Shown piece after piece: positions 57,158 to 64,000 of a stretch of DNA of 64,000 nt. The first letter of the stretch is position 1. Each line of letters begins with the position of its first letter. A program made the position numbers and the translations under genes. Origin of the DNA: an uncultured Roseibium sp. GTDB taxonomy: Bacteria > Pseudomonadota > Alphaproteobacteria > Rhizobiales > Stappiaceae. The stretch lies in the NCBI RefSeq assembly GCF_947499295.1, contig NZ_CANMNP010000014.1, forward strand, positions 62,001 to 126,000. The letters are read 5' to 3'. Below the pieces are notes generated by a model. It was not told where the DNA came from. It saw nothing but the letters and a program-made list of their open reading frames with translations, and made no database searches.

Positions 57158-57302
57158 GGAAATTCTCTTCGATCATGTGCAACTGATTGCTTTCCCCGCA
57201 TGTAGCCCGCCGGAAGGTCATCGTCCACCCGGTACATGCGGAGAAGTAATTTTTATCAGAAGCTTGACTGGATCCTATTCGAGACAATACCGGCTGGTAA
57301 AC

Positions 57303-57569
57303 TCAGGCCGTCGCACCCCTGTGCCGGATGGCGCAGCCAAGGCTGCCGGCCAGAACACCGACCAGAACTGCGACCGCAAGGTCGAAATAACCAATTTCAG
57401 AAGCATGGAAACCGGCGAAAACAACTGTTTCAAAAACACCGACAAGCCCGCCCATCGCTGCGGCAACCAGCCAGTTCCGTGTCATCATCCCAAGCGCAAG
57501 GCCCAGGATACCGGGCAGGCTGAGTATGTTGCCCCCAATGGTTCCGAGTAGATCGAGAATGCCAAGCAT
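57303..57569 (-). CDS. Small membrane protein of unknown function
   Basis: 88 residues from the ATG at 57569, which has AAAGG upstream; the frame extends to 57629 but the extra part overlaps the hairpin. Three hydrophobic helices can be seen (LLGTIGGNILSLPGILGLAL, a central WLVAAAMGGLVGVFETVVF and FDLAVAVLVGVLAGSLGCAI). I do not recognise the family. It lies downstream of napC on the same strand and is separated from it by a hairpin. Confidence 0.6.
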   Translation of the reverse strand: MLGILDLLGTIGGNILSLPGILGLALGMMTRNWLVAAAMGGLVGVFETVVFAGFHASEIGYFDLAVAVLVGVLAGSLGCAIRHRGATA

Positions 57570-57600
57570 ACTTAAGCCTTTTCTTTCTCTGAGCAGTTGA

Positions 57601-57627
57601 GAGCGCCAAACGTTGGCGTTGGCGCTC
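57601..57627 (-). terminator. Hairpin at the end of the nap operon
   Basis: GAGCGCCAA (57601-57609) and TTGGCGCTC (57619-57627) form a perfect 9-bp stem eight bases after the napC stop. No T run follows on the minus strand, so it could be a weak terminator or a stabiliser. Confidence 0.5.
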
Positions 57628-57635
57628 AAAGCGTT

Positions 57636-58337
57636 TTACTTGGACAGTTTGCCGACATAGGACTGGATCGCCGCGACATCGTCAGTCTTTGGAGACAACG
57701 GCGCATTTTCAGCCTGAATCTCATCGACGATGCGCTTGTATTCCTCCAGATGTCCCGGTGGCAGTGCGTGTGCAATGCCCTGGTGACAGTCGATGCAGGT
57801 CATATTCTCATCGATGGCCCGCTGGTGTTCGGCTGCCGCCCGGTTTTCCTGGATTGTGAAGTCCATATATTCAAACGAATGGCAATTGCGGCACTCCCGG
57901 CTGTCGGAAGCTTTCATTTTCCGCCAGACCTGCGAGGCCATTTCAAGCCGATGAGCTTCGTACTTTTCCGGCGTGCTGATTGTGCCCATGATCTCGTGAT
58001 AGACGTCTTTCACGGCAATGATCTTGGCCTTGACCTTGTGCTGCCATTCGTGCGGAACGTGGCAATCCGAACAGATCGCACGTACACCGGAATGATTGTT
58101 GTAGTGGATGGTTTCGCGATATTCGCCAAGATTGGTTTCCATCGTGTGGCAGGAAACACAGAACTCCTCAGTGTTTGTCAGCTCCATGCTCCAGTTGAAT
58201 GCACCCCAGAACAGGACCCCGCCGAGAAACCCGGCTATGACGATGAACCCAACGCTGAAGGCCGAAACCGGGCTCCAGAATCCGTTCCATAGCCTGCCAA
58301 TCAGGCCACGCTTCGGTTTGTCGTTCGGATCTTTCAT
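57636..58337 (-). CDS. napC: Tetrahaem cytochrome c NapC/NirT, quinol dehydrogenase
   Basis: 233 residues. One N-terminal membrane anchor near 25-45, then four CxxCH haem sites: CVSCH, CSDCH, CRNCH and CIDCH. It takes electrons from quinol and passes them to NapB in the periplasm. It is the last nap gene; napB is 24 bases upstream. Confidence 0.95.
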   Translation of the reverse strand: MKDPNDKPKRGLIGRLWNGFWSPVSAFSVGFIVIAGFLGGVLFWGAFNWSMELTNTEEFCVSCHTMETNLGEYRETIHYNNHSGVRAICSDCHVPHEWQHKVKAKIIAVKDVYHEIMGTISTPEKYEAHRLEMASQVWRKMKASDSRECRNCHSFEYMDFTIQENRAAAEHQRAIDENMTCIDCHQGIAHALPPGHLEEYKRIVDEIQAENAPLSPKTDDVAAIQSYVGKLSK

Positions 58338-58361
58338 GATCTCTTGTCTCCCGTTCCCTTG

Positions 58362-58805
58362 TCAGCGCGACGTGTTGGATGATTGAAAGTCATTGCCGAC
58401 AAGCTCAGGCGCATTGGCCTGCGGAACGTGGCACTGGTTGCAGAACCAGCGTGTTCCGGCAACGGTATCCAGCTGGTTGCCTTCCCGATCGAGATAGTGG
58501 GTCATGGACAAGGTTGGGGCTCCGCGCTCACCGGCAACCGTCCAGTCGTGACAGCTGAGGCACTGGTTGGTGCGCTTGTCCATCTGGTACTGGGAGATGG
58601 AATGCGGGATCAAAGGTGGCTGCTGGCGATAGTTGCGCGGCATGCGCCCTTCGATCTGTTTGTGAACGCCGTCGACGGCCCGGGTATCTTCCAACTCGGC
58701 ACCCCGCAAACTCTGGACACTGCCAGACGACTGGGCGATCGCGAAGCCAGCCAGGACTGTCGTGATCGCGATGGCGGAAATTCCCAAAAGGACCGGCATT
58801 TTCAT
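58362..58805 (-). CDS. napB: Dihaem cytochrome c subunit of periplasmic nitrate reductase
   Basis: 147 residues with a Sec signal peptide ending near GFAIAQSS. Two haem sites, CLSCH and CNQCH, and the family stretch MPRNYRQQPPLIPHSI. It is the electron-transfer partner of NapA in the periplasm. Confidence 0.95.
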   Translation of the reverse strand: MKMPVLLGISAIAITTVLAGFAIAQSSGSVQSLRGAELEDTRAVDGVHKQIEGRMPRNYRQQPPLIPHSISQYQMDKRTNQCLSCHDWTVAGERGAPTLSMTHYLDREGNQLDTVAGTRWFCNQCHVPQANAPELVGNDFQSSNTSR

Positions 58806-58826
58806 GTCTATTCTCCGATGCTCCGT

Positions 58827-59738
58827 TCAAGCGGCCTGTTCAGTTGCCGCATCCACCGCCGTGGAGACGGTTTTTTTGGCTCGATTGTCATAGCGGTGGG
58901 TAAAGGCGAAAACGTCGACCGAACAGACGTCAATGCAGCGTCCGCAATTGGTACAATCCGGTGACAAAATCAGGGGCGTTTCTCCGTCCTTGCCCTTCAG
59001 GGCCGGGGAAATCACATGGTTCTCGGGGCAGACTGCATAGCAATCCATGCAGTCATCGCAATCAACACGGTTCACGGCGCTGACACGCAAGACGCTCTTT
59101 GTTCCAACGAGGCTGTAGAATGCGCCGACAGGGCAGATATGGCTGCACCAGCCGCGCCGAGACACCACGAGGTCAAAGAGGAAAATTGCAACGACAAGCG
59201 CCCAGACGAACCCCATCCCGAATATCAGCCCGCGATGCAGCATGGTGATGGGGTTGATCAGCTCCCAGGCGACCGTGCCGGTTATCGCACTGACCAAAAG
59301 CACGGTTCCAAGGATCCAGAAGCGGGTCATGCGCTTTGGCTGCCAGCCTTTCTGCAAGCCGAGACGCTCATGCAGCCAATGGGCAGCATCGGTTATCGGA
59401 TTGATCGGACAGACCCAGGAACAATAGACCCTGCCGCCGATCACAGCGTAGACTGCCAGAACAATGACGGCCCCGATGAGAGCGGTCACTTCAGGCAAAT
59501 GCCCGGCTACAATGCTCTGTGCCAGAACAAGCGGATCAGTCAACGGCAACACTTCGAAGGTGCGGGATCCGGCAAGCGTGCCAACAACCCACCAAATGCC
59601 GAACCAAGGCCCAAGCAGAAAGAGCAACAGAAAAAATGCCTGTGACAGGCGTCGCAACAACAGGAAACGATGGGCGTTGATCCAGCCTTTGTGCTGAATG
59701 GCTTCCAGGCCGACAGGCAGTCTGGTCTTGGCACTCAT
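58827..59738 (-). CDS. napH: NapH, membrane iron-sulfur quinol dehydrogenase
   Basis: 303 residues, four or more membrane helices, two CxxxCP motifs (CSWVCPINP and CSHICPVG) and two C-terminal 4Fe-4S clusters ([23 protein letters not shown]). With NapG it forms a quinol-oxidising branch to NapA. The start overlaps the napG stop by four bases. Confidence 0.94.
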   Translation of the reverse strand: MSAKTRLPVGLEAIQHKGWINAHRFLLLRRLSQAFFLLLFLLGPWFGIWWVVGTLAGSRTFEVLPLTDPLVLAQSIVAGHLPEVTALIGAVIVLAVYAVIGGRVYCSWVCPINPITDAAHWLHERLGLQKGWQPKRMTRFWILGTVLLVSAITGTVAWELINPITMLHRGLIFGMGFVWALVVAIFLFDLVVSRRGWCSHICPVGAFYSLVGTKSVLRVSAVNRVDCDDCMDCYAVCPENHVISPALKGKDGETPLILSPDCTNCGRCIDVCSVDVFAFTHRYDNRAKKTVSTAVDAATEQAA

Positions 59739-60550
59739 TGACCGCCTCCCGGAAGTTTGAAGGCCGGTTCGAATGCGGGCACTTCAGAACCAACACCGGG
59801 CATTTCCGGCATTCTGTCTGGCAGATCGATAATGCCTTCAACAACGGGCGCACCTTTGCGCTCTTTCTCTTCCCAGCCCTTGAGATAATGCTCGGCAGAA
59901 GAGCCGCGAGCCAGGCGTGTTGGCAGAACCTTGATAGCGGCATCCGGCAGGACGCAGCTCCTTTCGCAAACGCCGCACCCCGTGCAATGGTCGGCATGCA
60001 CGGTCGGCGAGAATATCGCGTGATGACCTGAACGGGTGTTGTGGGAAGGCTCCAGTGTGATCGCTTCGTCAATCACCGGGCAGACGCGATAACAGACATC
60101 GCAACGAAGCCCCAGAAAGTTGAGACAGTTCTCCTGATCGACAAGCACGGCCGTTCCCATGCGCGCGTCGTCGATGTTTTTCAGACCAGGATCAAGGGCT
60201 CCGGTCGGACACGCTTCGACACACGGAATGTCGTCGCACATTTCGCAAGGAACTGTCCGTGCGGTGAAATAAGGCGTGCCTGTGGCCGGTCCATCTTCAC
60301 CGAGTTCAGCAAGCTTCAACGTGTCATAAGGGCAGTCGCGAACACACAGACCACAGCGGATACAGGCCGACAGAAAATCAGATTCAGGCAGGGCTCCAGG
60401 TGGCCGAAGCGCTTCAGCCGGCAAGGCACGCGCATCGCGCGCCAGATAGGCAAGCAGTGTGCCCGCCACCGCGCACCCGCCCGCCATCCGCGCCGTATCC
60501 ATGAGGAAACGGCGTCGGTCGACAGATCTCGGTTTTCCGGTGGCGGACAT
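59735..60550 (-). CDS. napG: NapG, periplasmic ferredoxin-type protein
   Basis: 271 residues with a twin-arginine signal ([16 protein letters not shown]). Four 4Fe-4S clusters: [35 protein letters not shown] and [11 protein letters not shown]. It accepts electrons from NapH. Located between napA and napH, as in the enterobacterial order. Confidence 0.94.
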   Translation of the reverse strand: MSATGKPRSVDRRRFLMDTARMAGGCAVAGTLLAYLARDARALPAEALRPPGALPESDFLSACIRCGLCVRDCPYDTLKLAELGEDGPATGTPYFTARTVPCEMCDDIPCVEACPTGALDPGLKNIDDARMGTAVLVDQENCLNFLGLRCDVCYRVCPVIDEAITLEPSHNTRSGHHAIFSPTVHADHCTGCGVCERSCVLPDAAIKVLPTRLARGSSAEHYLKGWEEKERKGAPVVEGIIDLPDRMPEMPGVGSEVPAFEPAFKLPGGGQ

Positions 60551-60571
60551 TGCTAGCTACCTTGGCTTCGG

Positions 60572-63064
60572 TCAGGCGCGCTCGACTTTGCAAGCGCACT
60601 TCTTGAAGTCGGTTTCCTTGGACAATGGGCAGGTTGCGTCGAGTGTCAGCTTGTTGATGAGCTGTCCCTCGTCGAACCAGGGCACAAACACCAGGCCTTT
60701 CGGCGGCTTGTTCCGGCCTCGCGTTTCCACCCGGCTGAGCATCTCGCCCCGGCGCGTGGAGATCAGGATTTCCTGGCCGCGGCGCAGATCACGTGCCCTT
60801 GCATCATCAGGATGCATGTAGACGACTGCTGAAGGATAAGCCCTGTGAAGTTCCGGCACGCGGCGGGTCATCGACCCTGAATGCCAGTGCTCGAGCACAC
60901 GGCCCGTACACAGCCAGAGATCGAACTCTTCGTCCGGGCTCTCGGCAGCTTCTTCATAAGGCGCGAAGATGATATTCGCCCTGCCGTCAGGTTTGCCGTA
61001 GAACTCGACACCTTTGCCTTCTGTCACGTAAGGGTCGTACCCCTCGCGGAAGCGGTAAAGTGTCTCCTTGCCGTCAACGACCGGCCAACGCAAACCGCGT
61101 GCCTGGTGATAAACGTCGAACGGTGCCAGATCGTGCGCATGACCCCGGCCAAACTCGGCATATTCTTCAAACAGGCCCTTCTGAACGTAGAAACCGAAAT
61201 CCTTGGACTCGTCGTTCTCGAAACCTTCAGCCGTTTCGGACAATGGGAACTTGTTCACCACGCCGTTGGCAAACAGCACTTCGTAAAGTGTCTTGCCAGC
61301 CAGTTCGGGTTTCTTGGCGACCAGCTCCTCACCCCAGGCTTCCTCAACTGTGAAGCGCTTGGAGAACTCGATGATCTGCCAGACATCCGACTTGGCTTCG
61401 CCTGGAGGGCTGACCTGTTGACGCCAGAATTGCGTGCGGCGCTCGGCGTTGCCGTAGGCACCTTCCTTTTCCACCCACATGGCCGTGGGCAGGATGAGGT
61501 CGGCAGCCAGGGCCGTGACAGTCGGATAGGGATCTGAAACGACAATGAAGTTTTCGGGGTTTCTGTAACCCGGAAGCCCTTCCTCATTCATGTTGGGTGC
61601 CGCCTGCATGTTGTTGGTGCACTGGACCCAATAGGCGTTGAGATCGCCGTCCTTCAGCTTGCGATGCTGCAGAACAGCGTGGAAGCCGGGCTTCGGCGGA
61701 ATGGTTCCGGCGGGAATGTTCCAGGCGGTTTCACAAATTTCGCGGTGCTTGTCGTTGGCCACAACCATGTCGGCAGGCAGCCGGTGCGCGAAAGTACCAA
61801 CCTCACGCGCCGTACCGCAGGCCGAGGGCTGCCCGGTCAGCGAGAAGGGTGAGTTGCCCGGCTCTGAAATCTTGCCCGTCAGAAGGTGGACATTGTACAT
61901 CAGGCCGTTGACCCAGGACCCTCTGGTGTGCTGGTTGAAGCCCATTGTCCAGAGGGACATGACCTTCCGGTTCGGATCGGCATATTGTTGTGCCATGCGC
62001 TCCAGCTGCTCAGCCGGAACTCCGGACAACTCCGACACTTTGTCGACTGTATATTCGGCAACGGACGCGGCATACTCATCGAAACTCATGTCCGAAAGCT
62101 TGCCGGAATTTGGATTGGCAGCTTCCTGCTGAAGCGGATTGCTGTCGCGCAATCCATACCCGATATCCGTATCGGTCTTTTTGATGTTGACGTGCGCGTT
62201 GACGAAGTCCCAGTTCACCGCGTCGTTCTGGATGATGTAGTTGGCGATGTAGTTCAGGATCGCCAGGTCTGTCTGCGGCGCGAACACCATGCCGTTGTCG
62301 GCCAGCTCGAAAGAGCGGTGCTCGAATGTCGACAGGACGTGGACTTCGCAGTCCGGCTTGGTAAGACGCGTATCGGTCAGACGCGACCACAAGATCGGGT
62401 GCATCTCGGCCATGTTCGAGCCCCAAAGCACGAACGTGTCGGCGTGCTCTAGGTCGTCATAGCAGCCCATCGGCTCATCGATGCCGAAGGCGCGAATAAA
62501 TCCGACCACCGCGGACGCCATGCAGTGACGGGCATTTGGGTCGATATTGTTGGATCTAAGGCCTGCTTTCATGAACTTGGCGGCGGCATAGCCTTCCCAG
62601 ACTGTCCACTGACCGGATCCGAACATACCGACGGAGGTCGGTCCCTTCTTGGCCAGCGCCTCTTTCCATTTTTCCGCCATGATGTCGAAAGCCTGGTCCC
62701 AGCTCACCGGCTCGAAGTCGCCATTCTTGTCAAAAACACCGTTCTTCATGCGCAGGAGCGGCGTTGTCAGTCGATCCTTGCCGTACATGATCTTCGACAG
62801 GAAATAGCCCTTGATGCAGTTGAGCCCGCGGTTCACAGGCGCATCCGGGTCGCCCTGAGTTGCAACAACCCGGCCTTCCTTTGTGCCCACCAGAACGGAA
62901 CAACCGGTGCCACAGAAACGGCAAGCGGCCTTGTCCCAGCGGATATCCGGGGAACGGGGCTGCGCCACGACAGATCCGGCGGTAAGCGGAATGCCTGCGG
63001 CGGCGGCAGTGCTCGCCGCTGCAGTCGCTTTCAGGAACGTGCGGCGGGATTCCGAGATAGTCAT
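60572..63064 (-). CDS. napA: Periplasmic nitrate reductase catalytic subunit
   Basis: 830 residues. Twin-arginine signal SRRTFLK near residue 6, 4Fe-4S cluster [13 protein letters not shown] with a fourth cysteine in [18 protein letters not shown], and the molybdenum-ligand cysteine in [12 protein letters not shown]. The C-terminal part binds bis-MGD. It reduces nitrate to nitrite in the periplasm. ATG at 63064 with GGAGACC; preceded by napD, its signal-peptide chaperone. Confidence 0.97.
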   Translation of the reverse strand: MTISESRRTFLKATAAASTAAAAGIPLTAGSVVAQPRSPDIRWDKAACRFCGTGCSVLVGTKEGRVVATQGDPDAPVNRGLNCIKGYFLSKIMYGKDRLTTPLLRMKNGVFDKNGDFEPVSWDQAFDIMAEKWKEALAKKGPTSVGMFGSGQWTVWEGYAAAKFMKAGLRSNNIDPNARHCMASAVVGFIRAFGIDEPMGCYDDLEHADTFVLWGSNMAEMHPILWSRLTDTRLTKPDCEVHVLSTFEHRSFELADNGMVFAPQTDLAILNYIANYIIQNDAVNWDFVNAHVNIKKTDTDIGYGLRDSNPLQQEAANPNSGKLSDMSFDEYAASVAEYTVDKVSELSGVPAEQLERMAQQYADPNRKVMSLWTMGFNQHTRGSWVNGLMYNVHLLTGKISEPGNSPFSLTGQPSACGTAREVGTFAHRLPADMVVANDKHREICETAWNIPAGTIPPKPGFHAVLQHRKLKDGDLNAYWVQCTNNMQAAPNMNEEGLPGYRNPENFIVVSDPYPTVTALAADLILPTAMWVEKEGAYGNAERRTQFWRQQVSPPGEAKSDVWQIIEFSKRFTVEEAWGEELVAKKPELAGKTLYEVLFANGVVNKFPLSETAEGFENDESKDFGFYVQKGLFEEYAEFGRGHAHDLAPFDVYHQARGLRWPVVDGKETLYRFREGYDPYVTEGKGVEFYGKPDGRANIIFAPYEEAAESPDEEFDLWLCTGRVLEHWHSGSMTRRVPELHRAYPSAVVYMHPDDARARDLRRGQEILISTRRGEMLSRVETRGRNKPPKGLVFVPWFDEGQLINKLTLDATCPLSKETDFKKCACKVERA

Positions 63065-63079
63065 ATCAGGTCTCCGGCA

Positions 63080-63340
63080 TTAGGGAGTGGCGCAAGCATC
63101 CGGCTGCGACAGGTCCTCGAAGTGGTGGTAGTTGAGCGTGACGGACATCACGCCAGGAATTTGGTGCATGGCCATGATTTGGTCGGAAGCAATGGAGGTC
63201 TCGGTGTCTTCAACAACGACCACAAGGCGGCCATTGTCGCTGGCAGCATGAACTTCCGTACCGGGCATCGCCTCGATGCTGGCGCGAGCGGCGTCAACCG
63301 CTCCCACGGTCACATGGACCAGGCAGCCGCAGATATTCAT
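63080..63340 (-). CDS. napD: NapD, NapA maturation chaperone
   Basis: 86 residues from the ATG at 63340; a longer frame to 63430 lies in napF. MNICGCLVHVTVGAVDAA and IPGVMSVTLNYHHFED are family features. It binds the NapA twin-arginine signal. ATGA overlap with the napF stop. Confidence 0.9.
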   Translation of the reverse strand: MNICGCLVHVTVGAVDAARASIEAMPGTEVHAASDNGRLVVVVEDTETSIASDQIMAMHQIPGVMSVTLNYHHFEDLSQPDACATP

Positions 63341-63849
63341 GTTTTCTCCCTCGCGCTCAAATCTTGAGCTCTCTTGAATTGGACAGCTTGTGCCGGGCAA
63401 GAGTGTGCGCATTCGCCGCACCCAGTGCATTGATTGAGATCAATGACCGGCTCGGCCATGCCGCCAACCGCAAGCTTGAATCGTATGGCTCTCGGCTCAC
63501 AGACATCTTCGCAGGTACGGCACATAACGCCTTGCAAAGAAAAGCAGTTTTCCTGAATTTCCGCGCGCCAGATCCAGCTTTCAACCTGCCCGGCGACCAG
63601 AGCACCAGACGTGCATGCCTCTGCGCAACTATCGCAAAACGTGCATGCACCTAAAGCAAAATCCACGACTGGAAGGCGGTCTTCACCGACGCGAATGATT
63701 TTCTCGGGACAGGCCGATACGCAGTCGCCGCACTCTGTACAAAGCCTGGCGAAATCGGAAACCGACCCGGGCGGACGCATGACATTGGCGTCGGCCGCGC
63801 GGAATCGCCCCTTTAAAAAATTTCTTCGGCTGGGAGAGGGAGTCGTCAA
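63337..63849 (-). CDS. napF: NapF, cytoplasmic ferredoxin-type protein
   Basis: 170 residues from a TTG at 63849 with an AAGGA ribosome site. Four 4Fe-4S motifs: CTECGDCVSACP, CTFCDSCAEAC, CRTCEDVCEP and CTGCGECAHSCP. NapF assists maturation of NapA cofactors. A twin-arginine-like SRRNFLKG lies at the start, as in enterobacterial NapF, which nevertheless stays in the cytoplasm. It is the first visible nap gene. Confidence 0.92.
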   Translation of the reverse strand: MTTPSPSRRNFLKGRFRAADANVMRPPGSVSDFARLCTECGDCVSACPEKIIRVGEDRLPVVDFALGACTFCDSCAEACTSGALVAGQVESWIWRAEIQENCFSLQGVMCRTCEDVCEPRAIRFKLAVGGMAEPVIDLNQCTGCGECAHSCPAQAVQFKRAQDLSAREKT

Positions 63850-64000
63850 ATTGCCTATCCTTCAGGAATCGGTGGGTTTTCTGATCCTCAAAGGCCTCAT
63901 TTCGTTTCTGTCGGTCCGGTTTGTTCAGGCAGCACTGACTGTGCCTCAAACATGCTGAAAACACCGGTTTTCATCCGGTTGCTCATTCAACTTGAGGATT
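63850..64000 (-). promoter_or_regulatory. Region upstream of napF with a short hairpin, cut by window edge
   Basis: The last 151 bases presumably hold the nap promoter. A short hairpin ACCGG (63963-63967) and CCGGT (63975-63979), followed on the minus strand by GTTTTC, may end a gene beyond the window. No clear FNR box (TTGATnnnnATCAA) or napE frame is visible. Confidence 0.35.

Noticed and set aside
63683..63964. Possible extra gene upstream of napF
   Set aside because: It overlaps napF in another frame and has no hydrophobic helix as NapE would; not supported.
1..64000. Search for tRNA, rRNA, CRISPR repeats, insertion-sequence ends and prophage genes
   Set aside because: No TTCRANNC-type tRNA arm in an intergenic gap, no regular direct-repeat array and no transposase or integrase was seen by eye.

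Overview
The window looks like the chromosome of a marine alphaproteobacterium of the Rhizobiales/Stappiaceae type (Roseibium/Labrenzia-like). This is inferred from the high GC content, a large about 1,600-residue NAD-glutamate dehydrogenase, the rhizobial rhaDI / rhaRSTPQUK layout, the htpX-rsmB-heparinase-purH block with a divergent DUF1674 gene, a DMSP demethylase homologue and many TRAP/ABC uptake genes. No tRNA, rRNA, CRISPR array, insertion sequence or prophage was seen.

Layout. 1-3578: an operon on the minus strand (DUF2182, DUF1326, DmdA-type DMSP demethylase, acyl-CoA synthetase cut by the window edge) with a divergent FadR-type GntR regulator. 3588-14513: a complete L-rhamnose catabolic locus, with rhaD and rhaI on one side and the regulator, ABC transporter, mutarotase and kinase on the other, around a shared intergenic region that carries a 13-bp inverted repeat. 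14655-17635: a CHAP-like protein, an L,D-transpeptidase-like protein, an orphan OmpR-type response regulator followed by a cyclic-nucleotide-binding protein whose start codon sits in a perfect hairpin, and a GNAT-like protein. 17694-26333: leuD, argC, an AhpD-like protein, the NAD-glutamate dehydrogenase and a UMF1-type MFS transporter. 26374-36301: a chemoreceptor, purH, heparinase II/III-like protein, rsmB, htpX (with a stop codon at codon 3 of its expected reading frame), a DUF1674 protein, a helical protein of unknown function and an SGNH hydrolase. 36545-42301: aminotransferase, ftsK, lolA-like gene and an ATP-grasp ligase.

42347-48422 is a D-lactate (or related 2-hydroxyacid) cassette: quinone-dependent D-lactate dehydrogenase with an unusual cysteine-rich tail, a fused DctQM TRAP permease, its binding protein and a divergent GntR regulator; four copies of a GAGGTAA half-site lie in the divergent promoter region. 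48533-52381 holds a long chemoreceptor and a branched-chain-amino-acid-type binding protein, possibly a sensing pair. 52792-56872 is an operon-like run of an epimerase (D-erythronate dehydrogenase-like), SDR, quinone oxidoreductase and thiolase; the first gene has an in-frame amber codon at codon 30 and the last has a ten-G run that shifts the frame at its C-terminus. 56951-63849 is a periplasmic nitrate reductase operon with the order napFDAGHBC, followed by two small genes.

Taken together the genes describe a versatile heterotroph that takes up rhamnose, lactate-type acids and probably DMSP, carries out chemotaxis and can use nitrate as electron acceptor. The items most worth checking are the DUF2182/DUF1326 pair inside the DMSP operon, the hairpin over the start of the cyclic-nucleotide-binding gene, the three reading-frame lesions, the GAGGTAA operators, and the cysteine tail of the D-lactate dehydrogenase. 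All family calls were made by reading the sequence, without database searches.
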